Position numbers and translations under genes: made by a program. A DNA stretch of 64,000 nucleotides, taken from positions 2,232,001-2,296,000 of the forward strand of contig NZ_CP015401.2 of assembly GCF_001688725.2 (NCBI RefSeq). The letters are read 5' to 3'. This DNA comes from Bacteroides caecimuris. Lineage in GTDB: Bacteria > Bacteroidota > Bacteroidia > Bacteroidales > Bacteroidaceae. This document shows positions 44,906 through 54,498 of the stretch, piece after piece. The notes below the pieces were generated by a model. The model searched no databases. It was given only the letters and a program-made list of their open reading frames with translations, and was not told the origin of the DNA. The number at the start of each line of letters is the position of its first letter. Positions within the stretch are counted from its first letter, which is position 1.

Positions 44906-45826
44906 ATGGAAAAAAGACCTAGAAAGACACCTGCTGAAAGAGCACGTGCCCAATATACGAACTATGCAGTCAGGGAATCGATGGAACTCATGGATTTCCT
45001 CGCTGCCAAAATGCCGGACGCAAGCCGCACAAAGCTGAAATCTTTGTTAAGCAAGCGGGTGGTATTTGTTGACAATGTGATCACTACACAATTCAACTAC
45101 CCTCTTCAACCGGGAATGAAGGTGCAAATCAGCAAGCAAAAGGGAAAGAAAGAGTTTAATAACAGATTGCTGAAAATCGTATATGAGGACGCTTATATCA
45201 TTGTTGTCGAAAAGATGCAAGGACTCTTGTCCGTCAATACGGAGCGTCAGAAAGAGCGTACCGCTTATACAATACTCAATGAATATATACAGCGTTCGGG
45301 ACGCCAGTTTCGTGTGTATATTGTTCACCGCCTGGACAGGGACACTTCCGGCTTGATGATGTTTGCCAAAGACGAAAAAACACAGCGGACACTACGCGAC
45401 AACTGGCATGAGATAGTGACCGACCGCCGATATGTGGCCGTAGTGGAAGGAAATATGGAGAAAGACTATGATACGATAGTATCCTGGTTGACTGATAAGA
45501 CTTTGTATGTAAGCTCCAGCAAATACGACGACGGTGGTTCCAAATCAATCACACATTATAGAACCATCAAACGTGCGAACGGGTATTCTCTTGTAGAACT
45601 TGATTTGGAGACAGGACGCAAGAACCAGATTCGTGTGCATATGCAGGATTTAGGTCATCCGATTGTCGGTGATGGAAGATATGGCGGAGAAAACTATTCG
45701 AATCCTATCGGACGCTTGGCACTTCACGCTTTCAAGCTTTGTTTTTATCATCCGGTAACGGGAGATTTGATGGAGTTTGAGACACCTTATCCGGCAGATT
45801 TCAAGAAGCTGTTTCTGAAGAAATAA
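44906..45826 (+). CDS. RluA-family pseudouridine synthase
   Basis: A 306-residue protein. An N-terminal S4-like RNA-binding domain (LKSLLSKRVVFVDNVITTQFN) is followed by the catalytic domain with VHRLDRDTSGLMMFAK, which holds the catalytic Asp. It starts 11 bases after rlmD, so the two rRNA or tRNA modifying enzymes are an operon. Its terminator has been split by an IS66 insertion. Which RluA subgroup and target is not resolvable by eye. Confidence 0.9.
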   Translation: MEKRPRKTPAERARAQYTNYAVRESMELMDFLAAKMPDASRTKLKSLLSKRVVFVDNVITTQFNYPLQPGMKVQISKQKGKKEFNNRLLKIVYEDAYIIVVEKMQGLLSVNTERQKERTAYTILNEYIQRSGRQFRVYIVHRLDRDTSGLMMFAKDEKTQRTLRDNWHEIVTDRRYVAVVEGNMEKDYDTIVSWLTDKTLYVSSSKYDDGGSKSITHYRTIKRANGYSLVELDLETGRKNQIRVHMQDLGHPIVGDGRYGGENYSNPIGRLALHAFKLCFYHPVTGDLMEFETPYPADFKKLFLKK

Positions 45827-45831
45827 AAAAT

Positions 45832-45853
45832 AAAAGCGGAACTCTTTAAAAAA
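45832..45853 (+). terminator. Left half of a terminator split by IS66
   Basis: AAAAGCGGAACTCTTTAAAA here and AAAGAGACTTCCGCTTTT at 48583-48600 are complementary with a 2-base bulge. Without the IS they would form one hairpin followed by T residues, right after the pseudouridine synthase gene. The IS66 insertion sits exactly in the loop. Confidence 0.75.
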
Positions 45854-45913
45854 GTACAACCGTCCGCGATAGCAGGTAAGCCATAAAAAGAAAGCCGTCC
45901 GGATTTTGGGCGG

Positions 45914-47515
45914 CTATTTTTGTGAGGGTTTCCAGCGGTCGGGAAGCAGGTCGCGGTATTTTTCGATCGGGGTGTTTGGCGGCCATGCGGCACATCGGTC
46001 GATGATGTCACAGAAGTAGTCGAAGACGTTGACTCCGCACTGATGGCAGGTGATGGCCAGCGAGTGGTACAGGGCGGCGGCTTCGGCTCCGGAGTGGGAG
46101 CCGATTGTCAGTCGGCGACGGGTCAGGGATATGTAGCGGTTGATTCGCTCGACTTTGTTGTTGTCAAGTCTGTAGGTGGGTGAGGCGAAGATGCGTGGTA
46201 TCACGTCCCATTGTTTAAGCGCATGTTCGGTGGCGGCAAGCAGCGGGTCGTCGGGTGGCACGCCGATGCGATTTTTGACCGCTGTCAGTCTCATGCGGAT
46301 TTTCTCGAGCATCACTTTGGAGTATCGTTGTCTCCACTCAAGGTGCTTTTCCGCCGTCCATCCGTCTTTGCCTATGCGGTGCTGATGCTCGAAGTGGTAA
46401 AGGAGTCCGAAGAGCTTTGCTATTTCCTGCGCCTGCGGATTGTCTTTCAGGTCGAGGAACTTCCGCTTTATATGCTGCAGGCATGGCAAGCGTTTTATCC
46501 CGCTCATCTCACCGATTCCGATATGCCGGTATCCCGAGTAACAATCGCATTGGAACGCTCCGTTGAAGCCTTTGATATGCTGCTTGAAGACTTCGGCAGA
46601 GCGGGAACCGTCATCATAGAAGAAGTATACAAGCCCGGTTGTCATGCCGACGAACACCCAGATGTAGCCCTTTTTGATCTTCCTGCCCGAGGGAGTGGCC
46701 ACCTGCAGCCGCACTTTCTGATAGGTCTCGTCACCACAGATATAATTGTCTTCGACAACTGCCGGCCCGAGAGCCTTGTACAGATTCTCCAGATGAACCC
46801 TTACCTTGCTGATCAGTTTTTGTGCCGTGCCTTTGTCAAGGTCGAAGCCGTGGGCACGGAAGTATTCGACTGCATTTTCAAGTGGCATGCAGTGGAGATA
46901 GCGTAGCTCGGCGAGTCCGGCAATGAAGGAGGATGTATACTGCGAGTTCAGCAGCGGCGTGGCGGGAGCAGAGCCTTTGTATATTTTCTCGTCCTGCACA
47001 TATTTGCGTACCTTGTAGATTATTTTCTTGAAGCGCATCGGCTCCATGACGTAGCGCACGACATCGCACTCGCCGATAAACGTCGCCGCCTCGGGATTGA
47101 AGTCGGGGCTGTCCGGCTCCACCACAACCGTCTCTACCTCGCACTCGGGATGGGTCTTTCTCCTGGCTCCATTGTTGGTGCGTTTCTTCTGTGGCCTCTG
47201 TTCCGGAGTTTCTGATACGGCAGGAGCCGGCATCGGTTTTGTCTGGCGCTCTGACGGCGAGCCCTGCAGACGCTGCACGGCCTGACGAGCAGCTTTTTCT
47301 TTGCTTAGTTCCGCGCCTTTCCCTTTTACAGCATCCTCCAACGAGGCTATCTGTTTGCGCAGCTCATCTACTGTTGCCACCAGTCTGTCGTTGGTTGACT
47401 GGAGTTTTTCATTGGATAAAGTAAGAGAGCTGACAGAGGACAACGCCTCGTCAAGTTGTCCTTGAAGATACTCGATCTGACGTTGCAAAAACTCTATCAA
47501 CTCGTTCTTTTTCAT
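45914..47515 (-). CDS. tnpC: IS66 transposase TnpC
   Basis: A 533-residue DDE transposase. An N-terminal coiled coil (IEFLQRQIEYLQGQLDEAL) is followed by a low-complexity basic linker, the IS66 zinc-finger-like domain, then the catalytic part with ICGDETYQKVRL, CDCYSGYRHIG and the C-terminal NNKVERINRYISLTRR. Complete, so probably active. Confidence 0.93.
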   Translation of the reverse strand: MKKNELIEFLQRQIEYLQGQLDEALSSVSSLTLSNEKLQSTNDRLVATVDELRKQIASLEDAVKGKGAELSKEKAARQAVQRLQGSPSERQTKPMPAPAVSETPEQRPQKKRTNNGARRKTHPECEVETVVVEPDSPDFNPEAATFIGECDVVRYVMEPMRFKKIIYKVRKYVQDEKIYKGSAPATPLLNSQYTSSFIAGLAELRYLHCMPLENAVEYFRAHGFDLDKGTAQKLISKVRVHLENLYKALGPAVVEDNYICGDETYQKVRLQVATPSGRKIKKGYIWVFVGMTTGLVYFFYDDGSRSAEVFKQHIKGFNGAFQCDCYSGYRHIGIGEMSGIKRLPCLQHIKRKFLDLKDNPQAQEIAKLFGLLYHFEHQHRIGKDGWTAEKHLEWRQRYSKVMLEKIRMRLTAVKNRIGVPPDDPLLAATEHALKQWDVIPRIFASPTYRLDNNKVERINRYISLTRRRLTIGSHSGAEAAALYHSLAITCHQCGVNVFDYFCDIIDRCAAWPPNTPIEKYRDLLPDRWKPSQK

Positions 47516-47593
47516 GGTGTAAAGTTACAAAAAATATCTGACATTTGCAACTTTCTACACCATTTATTTATTTGATTAACAAATTATTAAGCC

Positions 47594-47950
47594 TTATTTT
47601 ACAGCCATTCTGAAGCGATTCTCGACCGTCACCTTCACAGGCGTGAGCCCCCTCATCAGCATATAGAAATCGTCCCATTGGAGCCTGCGCACGCCGTCAT
47701 CGCCCTTTTTAAGTACCTCCCGGAAACGACCTTGCGACAGTCTTTTTGTGTACATCAAAAATCCGTCACCATCCCATTTCAGAGCCTTCATGGACTTGCG
47801 GTCTTTGGAGAAAAACACATACACATCGCCCGATGCCGGAGAGTGCCCCTTCCACGACCACACCATCTGGGTCAGACCGCGTATGCCGTAACGCATCGAC
47901 ACCGGCTGCTGGCATACCCATAGCCGTAACCCCTGCTCAAGACCCCACAT
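47594..47950 (-). CDS. tnpB: IS66 accessory protein TnpB
   Basis: A 118-residue protein of the IS66 Orf2 family: MRYGIRGLTQMV, DVYVFFSKDRKSMKALKWDGDGF and KRLSQGRF are the family motifs. The ATG at 47950 overlaps the tnpA stop by 14 bases and is preferred to an upstream in-frame ATG at 48031. Confidence 0.9.
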   Translation of the reverse strand: MWGLEQGLRLWVCQQPVSMRYGIRGLTQMVWSWKGHSPASGDVYVFFSKDRKSMKALKWDGDGFLMYTKRLSQGRFREVLKKGDDGVRRLQWDDFYMLMRGLTPVKVTVENRFRMAVK

Positions 47951-48506
47951 GACCGACCTCCTTTCCCATCTTTCTGACGAACTTTGCAATGACAGCAACA
48001 TCAGTATCAGCTGGAAAGCTGACCGCCACATGACCGTCGACCTTTACTGTTATCACATTGCCCGTGTCAGCCGGAAGAAAACCGGCCTCCTCAAAGATGA
48101 CATCCTCGAAAGGCACCTCCTCAGACTTATTGTTACCCGTGCCTGTCGGTCCTGTATATCCGGGCAATCCGGCCACACGTAAATGCTTCCGATACAAATA
48201 AGAATGCAACTGACCGTATGTTACACCAAAACTCCTGCAATAAGAAGATAAGGTCCCGGGCTGTCTGCCTTGTGCGCATAATTGCTTGAACCGCTCATAA
48301 ATTTCCCCGTAAAGGCGACTATTTACGCAACAATATCCCGGCAAGGTCTTTATATCCTGAAACTCGCTCTTGAGCAATTGCCGCATCTGACTCTGATCTA
48401 CACCGTTGGCTATGCAATAGGCTCGGAACGAAGACGGCTGTCTTCCTTCGGCACACAGTTGCTTGAATGACAAGAAAACCTGCCTGTAAAGTTCAACTTT
48501 TCCCAT
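47937..48506 (-). CDS. tnpA: IS66 accessory protein TnpA (Orf1)
   Basis: A 189-residue protein. Two copies of a small helix-turn-helix-like module (LFKQLCAEGRQPSSFRAYC-type, repeated with FKQLCAQGRQPGTLSSYC) precede the IS66 Orf1 core (VITVKVDGHVAVSFPADTD). The doubled module is longer than the usual ~120-residue Orf1 and probably recognises the IS ends. Confidence 0.88.
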   Translation of the reverse strand: MGKVELYRQVFLSFKQLCAEGRQPSSFRAYCIANGVDQSQMRQLLKSEFQDIKTLPGYCCVNSRLYGEIYERFKQLCAQGRQPGTLSSYCRSFGVTYGQLHSYLYRKHLRVAGLPGYTGPTGTGNNKSEEVPFEDVIFEEAGFLPADTGNVITVKVDGHVAVSFPADTDVAVIAKFVRKMGKEVGHVGS

Positions 48507-48623
48507 AAATCAATTTTTAGGGCAAAGTTAGAAACTTTACAGGCAGGCTTCAATACGCTATCGCGGACGGTTGTACTTAAAAAAGAGACTTCCGCTTTTT
48601 ATTTATATTAAAATATTCATCTT

Positions 48624-49030
48624 CTATTGCATTTCCAATGTAAAAGGGAAACCCTCTGAATCTCCTGTCAAATAAAAAATTCCAGTCATTAATCCATGAC
48701 GTATGTTCACATCATCCATGTAGGAGATTCCATTTCTACCATAATCCAAAACAAGGTTATTACTGTAACGATCCTCCCAATACCACTGAAAACGAAAATG
48801 GTCATATGGTTCACCGTTACGATAATATTGATATTCTTCACCAAAGCCATCCGGGTCAAAAGTAAACTCACTATATATACCTTCCATTGGCAGCACTCAT
48901 GCCGACATCTCCTGCCCATATCCTGCCGAACATCTGCTCTTCTAAGTCTTCATCGTCCTCACACGAAGTAAAGCCAACCAATAAAGTCAGCATCATTAAG
49001 ATACCTGCATATCTCTTAACCATTTTCATA
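48624..49030 (-). pseudogene. Frameshifted lipoprotein gene
   Basis: The minus strand starts with MKMVKRYAGILMMLTLLVGF and lipobox TSCED at 49030, and runs to GMSAANGRYI then a stop at the IYS site. The sequence continues in a second frame as MEGIYSEFTFDPDGFGEEY and ends TLEMQ at 48624. A one-base insertion (or two-base deletion) near 48890 explains both halves. The intact protein would be about 135 residues, a small lipoprotein of unknown function. It may also be a natural polymorphism or a sequencing error. Confidence 0.7.
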
Positions 49031-49140
49031 ATCTTCCAGTTTATTGCGTTTATAAATACAAATTTAGCGTTTTTATTTTACTATACACTTCAAGCCATAA
49101 GTTTTTTGTACCTTTGCCCCGATAATATTAAAAAAATTAC

Positions 49141-50781
49141 ATGAAACTTCTTTGGCTCGATTTAAATAGCTCCTATGCACACTCCTCATTGGCACTCCCT
49201 GCACTCCATGCTCAAATAGCAGACGATACCACTATTGAATGGTGCGTAGTCTCTGCCACGATTAATGAAAATACCGGTAGCGTTGTCAATCAAATCTACC
49301 GTCACCAACCGGATATCATTGCAGCCACCAACTGGCTATTTAATCACGAGCAACTATTACACATCGTTTCACGTGCAAAAGCATTATTACCTCATTGCTG
49401 TATCATACTCGGCGGCCCCGAGTTTTTAGGAGATAACGCTGCTTTCTTATATAAGAACAAATTTGTAAGCGGAGTGTTCCGCGGAGAAGGCGAAGAAGTA
49501 TTCCCTTTATGGCTAAAAGTGTGGAATCACTCAAAAGAAGAGTGGAAATCAATAACAGGTCTCTGTTATCTTGATGAAAACAATCAATATCAAGACAACG
49601 GCATCGCCCGCGTCATGAATTTCTCACAACTTATATCTCCTGAAAAGAGCCGTTTTTTCAATTGGAGCAAGCCCTTTGTCCAACTTGAAACAACCCGGGG
49701 ATGTTTCAACACATGCGCTTTTTGCGTCAGTGGCGGTGAAAAGCCTGTCCGCACCATTCCTTTGGAAGCTATCCGTGGACGTCTGAATGACATTCACCAG
49801 CATGGAATCAAGAATGTACGTGTCCTCGACCGTACCTTTAATTACAACAATAAGCGGGCAAAAGAATTACTCGACTTATTCCGTAACTATCCGGACATCT
49901 GTTTCCATCTTGAAATCCATCCGGCTCTCCTTTCCGAAGAATTAAAGCAGGAGTTATCCGCCCTACCGAAAGGTCTATTGCATTTGGAAGCCGGAATTCA
50001 AAGCTTAAAAGAACCTGTTCTACAACAAAGCCGACGCATCGGAAAGTTATCCGACGCTCTTGAAGGATTAAAATACCTCTGCTCCCTGAAAAATATGGAG
50101 ACACACGCCGACTTAATAGCGGGACTCCCACTCTACCACTTATCAGAGATATTCGAAGATGTCCGCACCTTAGCGGAATATGGCGCAGGAGAAATCCAAC
50201 TGGAATCCCTAAAGCTGCTCCCCGGCACAGAAATGCGAAGAAGAGCAGAAGAATTAGGTATCCAATACTCACCGCTACCACCCTATGAAGTATTACAGAC
50301 CCGTGAAATATCAGTAGACGAACTGCAAACGGTCCATTACCTATCCCGTATGTTAGACGGATTCTACAATACTTCTACTTGGCAAAAGATTACCCGGACA
50401 CTAATTCTGGAGAATCCGCATTTCTTACGTGAATTCCTCAATCATTTGGTGCAAACCGATGTCATCGACACTCCTTTAAGTCTGGAAAAAAGAGGACTTA
50501 TCTTATATGATTTCTGTAAAAATCATTATCCGGATTACCTGACACAAGTCAGCATCGCATGGATAGAAGCAGGAATGTCTCTAAAGAAAGCTCCTGCTGA
50601 AAAGGTAAGGACAAAATGGCAAACACCTCCTGAAAATTGGGACGTTACATACGGTTCGTATAGAGATAATTTACGACTATGCTTCCTCCCTCTTGATGAG
50701 AATGGACATGGCTATTGGTTTGGTTTTGAATCGGAGATTCAGAAGATAACTCCTGTTTTTAAAGCTAAAAATTTATCATAA
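49141..50781 (+). CDS. B12-binding radical SAM protein (DUF4080 type)
   Basis: A 546-residue enzyme. The N-terminal B12-binding fold (WCVVSATINENTGSVVNQI) and the radical SAM motif TTRGCFNTCAFCVSGGE (CxxxCxxC) are clear, then a C-terminal DUF4080 domain. Such proteins may methylate an unreactive carbon, but the substrate of this one is unknown. It stands alone after an intergenic region with the frameshifted lipoprotein. Confidence 0.9.
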   Translation: MKLLWLDLNSSYAHSSLALPALHAQIADDTTIEWCVVSATINENTGSVVNQIYRHQPDIIAATNWLFNHEQLLHIVSRAKALLPHCCIILGGPEFLGDNAAFLYKNKFVSGVFRGEGEEVFPLWLKVWNHSKEEWKSITGLCYLDENNQYQDNGIARVMNFSQLISPEKSRFFNWSKPFVQLETTRGCFNTCAFCVSGGEKPVRTIPLEAIRGRLNDIHQHGIKNVRVLDRTFNYNNKRAKELLDLFRNYPDICFHLEIHPALLSEELKQELSALPKGLLHLEAGIQSLKEPVLQQSRRIGKLSDALEGLKYLCSLKNMETHADLIAGLPLYHLSEIFEDVRTLAEYGAGEIQLESLKLLPGTEMRRRAEELGIQYSPLPPYEVLQTREISVDELQTVHYLSRMLDGFYNTSTWQKITRTLILENPHFLREFLNHLVQTDVIDTPLSLEKRGLILYDFCKNHYPDYLTQVSIAWIEAGMSLKKAPAEKVRTKWQTPPENWDVTYGSYRDNLRLCFLPLDENGHGYWFGFESEIQKITPVFKAKNLS

Positions 50782-50800
50782 TACATAATTATAATTCAAC

Positions 50801-51499
50801 ATGATAACAAGAACTATGAGCCCTGTAATGCTCAGAAAAGAAATACAGACAGACATAATTGAGAATATACTCCCCTATCTAAAACGAAACTACGATAATA
50901 AAATACGTAGAGCAATCGTCAAAAGCACTCATTTACCAATGATTTTCAATCCAATTCATTATTTCAGTAAAAAGACCCATAATGACTGGTACATCTTTTA
51001 TTATGCCACCTCAAAGAAATGCGCAGATGACGCCGCCTGCCTTGCTATATCACTGGTACAAAGCGAAGAAGGAACTTATGTCTACGAGCAAGTGGTTTCG
51101 GGTAATCCGAACGACCCTATTTGTATTTTTCCCCCTCATTTCTTTTCACGCTATCATTCCAGATTCTTGAAAGATGAACCTATCAGCAAAATGGATCTCA
51201 TCACACATTATTTTAAAAACAACTACATAGGCCTTATCACCGCTGGAACAATGTGGGGTAATCGATGTGCAATGAGCACTACCAATGGATACGCTTTCGG
51301 AGAAGTATTGGACTTTGAGGAACGTCTTTTCATTTTTAAGACTTACATCACAAAGGATTTAATAAGAAAGAATCAGACATTTGCAAAAGCATTCAATCAA
51401 ATTGAAGAACAAAATATGCTAAAAGAGTTCATGAATATGAAAGACCCTGATAAGTATTTATTAGAGTCGTTCGATTTCTATCTTAATGCTAAGTTCTAA
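50801..51499 (+). CDS. Conserved hypothetical protein
   Basis: A 232-residue soluble protein with no signal peptide or membrane segment. Predicted mostly beta in the middle (DWYIFYYATSKKCADDAACLAISLV, GTYVYEQVVSGNP) and helical near the end (LIRKNQTFAKAFNQIEEQNML). It starts 20 bases after the radical SAM gene and may be co-transcribed with it. I do not recognise the family. Confidence 0.75.
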   Translation: MITRTMSPVMLRKEIQTDIIENILPYLKRNYDNKIRRAIVKSTHLPMIFNPIHYFSKKTHNDWYIFYYATSKKCADDAACLAISLVQSEEGTYVYEQVVSGNPNDPICIFPPHFFSRYHSRFLKDEPISKMDLITHYFKNNYIGLITAGTMWGNRCAMSTTNGYAFGEVLDFEERLFIFKTYITKDLIRKNQTFAKAFNQIEEQNMLKEFMNMKDPDKYLLESFDFYLNAKF

Positions 51500-51538
51500 G
51501 AGAATGTGACGTAAAGTGTGTCAGAGAAACCTCATAAT

Positions 51539-52903
51539 TCAAAGATCCAATCTCCATACCTTATCCAACAATTCCTTATATACATTAAGCCCATTTCCTA
51601 TCTGTAACCCATAGAAATGAACACCTCTTTCCTGCTCTCTACGAATCCTGCTTTCAGTAGACTTACAACAGAAGGCAAATTCAAAATCACTTATTATCAA
51701 TACATCCGCCATCAGATAATTCTCCTTAGTCAAAGTATGAAGAATAGTTGTCAGCATTTCTTCCCCGTCCGTGCCACCAGAGAATTGCGAAACCATGAAC
51801 TCCCTTACCTTTTTCCAATTTCCCGGATGTGCCGTATTCAATACTTGAGCCCGCACCGAGAAAGAAAGCAAAAAGCATTTCCTGCATTGTTTTTTCGCCA
51901 TTTGAGTAATTTCCATAAGCAAAGCTTTAGCAATGCTTTCTGCCTTTCCCTGCATCGAACCACTCGTGTCAATCGCCACAATCATTGGTCCTTTTATTTG
52001 GCGAGGTTCTCTCCGCTTCGCTCGACTCTCCTGCTTCTTCCACACACTATCCGAACGACCGGAAAACAATTGTAATTGTCTCATAGCATATTTCATAAAA
52101 AACAAATCTTCTGTAGCAATCTCCGCCAACAGTGCGACCTCTGTCGGCATCAGTGCCTGCAAGTCATTCCCCTCTTCCACCCCATGTATGTCCGAATGTG
52201 CCAGAGATGAAGAAAGAGTTTCCGGGATGTATTGCTTAATCAACGTATCCAATTCGTCTGTCTGTTCTTTTTCCCTCCCCATGCAACTCACGATCTCTTT
52301 CAACTCCTTATATTTCACACTTATCGTACGATACCGGCTCATTATACGATAATCTTTCATATTCGACCTGCCAACAGAACTTTCAAACTGTTTCTTACTG
52401 CTATTCAAACATCTTTGTTTTTCCTCCCGTATCTTCCGCCTATATGCCAAACTCCATTCATCACAAATCTTTTGAAACAAAATATCCATGTCAAACTCCC
52501 CCTGTCTCAGCAAGCTGTTATATCCGCCTACATTCAGTTCATACTGAGAATATTGCCCCATCAAATAATCCGAAATCTTCTCCCATAACTCTTCTTTCCG
52601 CTCCAAGTCCTTAACATTTAATATTGCATTTATGTATTTCCATTCAATTTCCCTTCTCTGTTCTATCTGTTGAAAACAAGAAAGAAGCATTGAGAAAAAT
52701 TCCAATATTGAATTCTTTAATAAATCACGCAATATCTCATCAGTCCACCACTGTGTTCCCAGACAATCCTCAAATACAGTAACCAAATATGCCATCAACA
52801 CATCTTCCTCGCCATACACTGGATATCTACCCGTATCTACAAATTCATCAAAAGCAGACGCATATACCGACAACTGTAATTCAATATCAGTCTCCTCCTT
52901 CAT
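51539..52903 (-). CDS. viaA: ViaA-like VWA protein
   Basis: A 454-residue protein, partner of the RavA ATPase. A long helical N-terminal region (about 1-270) is followed by a von Willebrand A domain with the MIDAS motif IVAIDTSGSMQGKAES and SGGTDGEEM. Length is close to E. coli ViaA (483). The start overlaps the ravA stop by 4 bases (52900-52903), the usual ravA-viaA order. With ravA split upstream, any ViaA made may lack a working ATPase. RavA-ViaA has been linked to respiratory chain enzymes and aminoglycoside sensitivity in E. coli. Confidence 0.85.
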   Translation of the reverse strand: MKEETDIELQLSVYASAFDEFVDTGRYPVYGEEDVLMAYLVTVFEDCLGTQWWTDEILRDLLKNSILEFFSMLLSCFQQIEQRREIEWKYINAILNVKDLERKEELWEKISDYLMGQYSQYELNVGGYNSLLRQGEFDMDILFQKICDEWSLAYRRKIREEKQRCLNSSKKQFESSVGRSNMKDYRIMSRYRTISVKYKELKEIVSCMGREKEQTDELDTLIKQYIPETLSSSLAHSDIHGVEEGNDLQALMPTEVALLAEIATEDLFFMKYAMRQLQLFSGRSDSVWKKQESRAKRREPRQIKGPMIVAIDTSGSMQGKAESIAKALLMEITQMAKKQCRKCFLLSFSVRAQVLNTAHPGNWKKVREFMVSQFSGGTDGEEMLTTILHTLTKENYLMADVLIISDFEFAFCCKSTESRIRREQERGVHFYGLQIGNGLNVYKELLDKVWRLDL

Positions 52904-53617
52904 AACATCTCTCGCTGGTTACAAATAGTTATAAGTAGTGATTCTATTCGCTTTTCACACTGTCCGGCATATTTTTTTATATATTGCCTATCATTAGCAG
53001 AGACAAATAAGTTTTCAGTCCATTGCGCATCTGCCATCTTTCCAACCAAATGTACTTTGAGCTCCTCACATTCCCTCATCCACATATCCAACATTTGTTT
53101 GTCATTAGAGGAAGATTCTTCCCGCATTTCTTCTTGGGAATTCCCTTCTTCGGAACAACACAACGGATATTCCTTACTATCAATTATCAATGTTCCTCTT
53201 CCTCTCCTGACTTTTATCCGGAAGATATTATACCTTTGTCCGGAAGAAGAAAAAGGTGCATCCATATCAATAAGACGAATAAAATGAGTACGCGATTGTG
53301 CATCCGAGTAACAGATTCCATCTCTATCTTTCGTCCGGTCAAGATGCCGATAATCTGTAGAAAACACATAGCAGGGAGTTGTTTTATAATGTTCCACCCT
53401 ATAATAGAAATAATTGAAAATCTTCGGTTTCACATTATCTTCCGGCACTTTTCTTCGTACGGATTCTTTTTTCATCTTTTCCAATTGCTTCTTTATTTCT
53501 TCTATCTTCTCAATATAATCAGTAAACAATGCTTCCGATACCACATCCAATATCACAGGAATAGCCTCCGTTGTATTCCAAAGACAATAAAACAAAAGTA
53601 ATACATCTGATTCTATA
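52900..53617 (-). pseudogene. ravA: C-terminal half of ravA, separated by IS66
   Basis: The minus strand continues the ravA frame from the direct repeat: the next codons read SDVLLLFYCLWNTTEAIPVILD and on through a helical, then beta-rich region to the stop at 52900, 236 residues. In E. coli RavA the same place holds the triple-helix and LARA domains. An ATG at 53691 opens this frame inside the IS66 left end; that start uses IS sequence and is not the native start. Confidence 0.85.
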
Positions 53618-53696
53618 GTAACCATTCTATTTTCCGCCTTGACACGCATCGCAACCCAGCATATCTTTGCGCCATAACCAATTACTAACAAAGATT

Positions 53697-54065
53697 ATGG
53701 CAAAAGAAAAAGTAAACTACCAGGAGGTGTACGACCTCTATCAGCTGTGCTGCGAAACCAAAGACCTTCGCGAGTTCTGTGCGGATTATGGAGTGAATTA
53801 CGACAAGTTCATGAACTGGCAGCGCCACCAGCTGTGGAGTGAGAAGTTAGGCAAGACAGTCCGGGTGGAACAGCCCAAGGTAGCCAAGGTGCAGATAACC
53901 GGCAATCCCTGCAACAGTCCAACCGTGAAAATGGAAGTGAAACAGCTTGAAGGTGAGCCTCCTATAAGATGGGTTAAGTTGCAATTGACATCAGGTGCCA
54001 CACTGTTTCTGAGAAACACCACAGTTCTTGATTTGAGCTTGTTGCTTAATAAAATGATAGGATGA
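53697..54065 (+). CDS. tnpA: IS66 accessory protein TnpA (Orf1)
   Basis: A 122-residue protein; ATG at 53697 gives MAKEKVNYQEVYDLYQLCC, then LREFCADYGVNYDKFMNWQRH (helix-turn-helix) and the WVKLQLTSGATLFLR core. Usual length for the family. It ends 1 base before tnpB. Confidence 0.92.
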   Translation: MAKEKVNYQEVYDLYQLCCETKDLREFCADYGVNYDKFMNWQRHQLWSEKLGKTVRVEQPKVAKVQITGNPCNSPTVKMEVKQLEGEPPIRWVKLQLTSGATLFLRNTTVLDLSLLLNKMIG

Positions 54066-54066
54066 T

Positions 54067-54411
54067 ATGCTTGGACTGAGTGCTAACCTGAACTATTATC
54101 TGTTCAACGGTAATGTGGATTTGCGGAAAGGCATTTTCCGTCTGTGTGAGAGTATAAGGGAAGAGATGTCACTTGACCCGAGCGATGCATCCAATGTATA
54201 TATGTTCATGTCCCGTAACCGGAAGGTTGTGAAGATACTTCATTACGAACGCGGTTTTTATGTGCTTTACGAGAAACGTCCTGTCATGGGAAAGTTCAAG
54301 AAACCGGTATTTGATGAGGTCTCCAAATGCTACCGGATACAATGGTCAGACATGGCCTATCTTACGGAAAGTATTGTAGTTGACAAGATGTACGTTAGTT
54401 CAAAAGATTAA
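54067..54411 (+). CDS. tnpB: IS66 accessory protein TnpB
   Basis: A 114-residue IS66 Orf2 protein: DLRKGIFRLCESI, ASNVYMFMSRNRKVVKILHYERGF and the MAYLTESIVVD end are the family pattern. Confidence 0.93.
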   Translation: MLGLSANLNYYLFNGNVDLRKGIFRLCESIREEMSLDPSDASNVYMFMSRNRKVVKILHYERGFYVLYEKRPVMGKFKKPVFDEVSKCYRIQWSDMAYLTESIVVDKMYVSSKD

Positions 54412-54498
54412 TATTAACATATTGACTATCAGTAAAATAATATAAAAATAAACGATAAAAAGTTTGCGTAACTGCCTGGTTTTTCGTACCTTTATATC

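Larger units (their letters stand above)
45854..48577 (-). mobile_element. IS66-family insertion sequence (1)
   Basis: 2724 bp with 20-bp terminal inverted repeats GTACAACCGTCCGCGATAGC (45854-45873, and reverse complement at 48558-48577). An 8-bp direct repeat TTAAAAAA flanks both ends (45846-45853 and 48578-48585), the duplication length expected for IS66. Contains tnpA, tnpB and tnpC on the minus strand. Confidence 0.95.

Noticed and set aside
46211..46906. Plus-strand 231-codon frame in IS66
   Set aside because: It is a shadow of tnpC on the minus strand.
53618..53691. ATG at 53691 as the start of a 263-residue gene
   Set aside because: This start is inside the IS66 left end; the native frame is the continuation of ravA.
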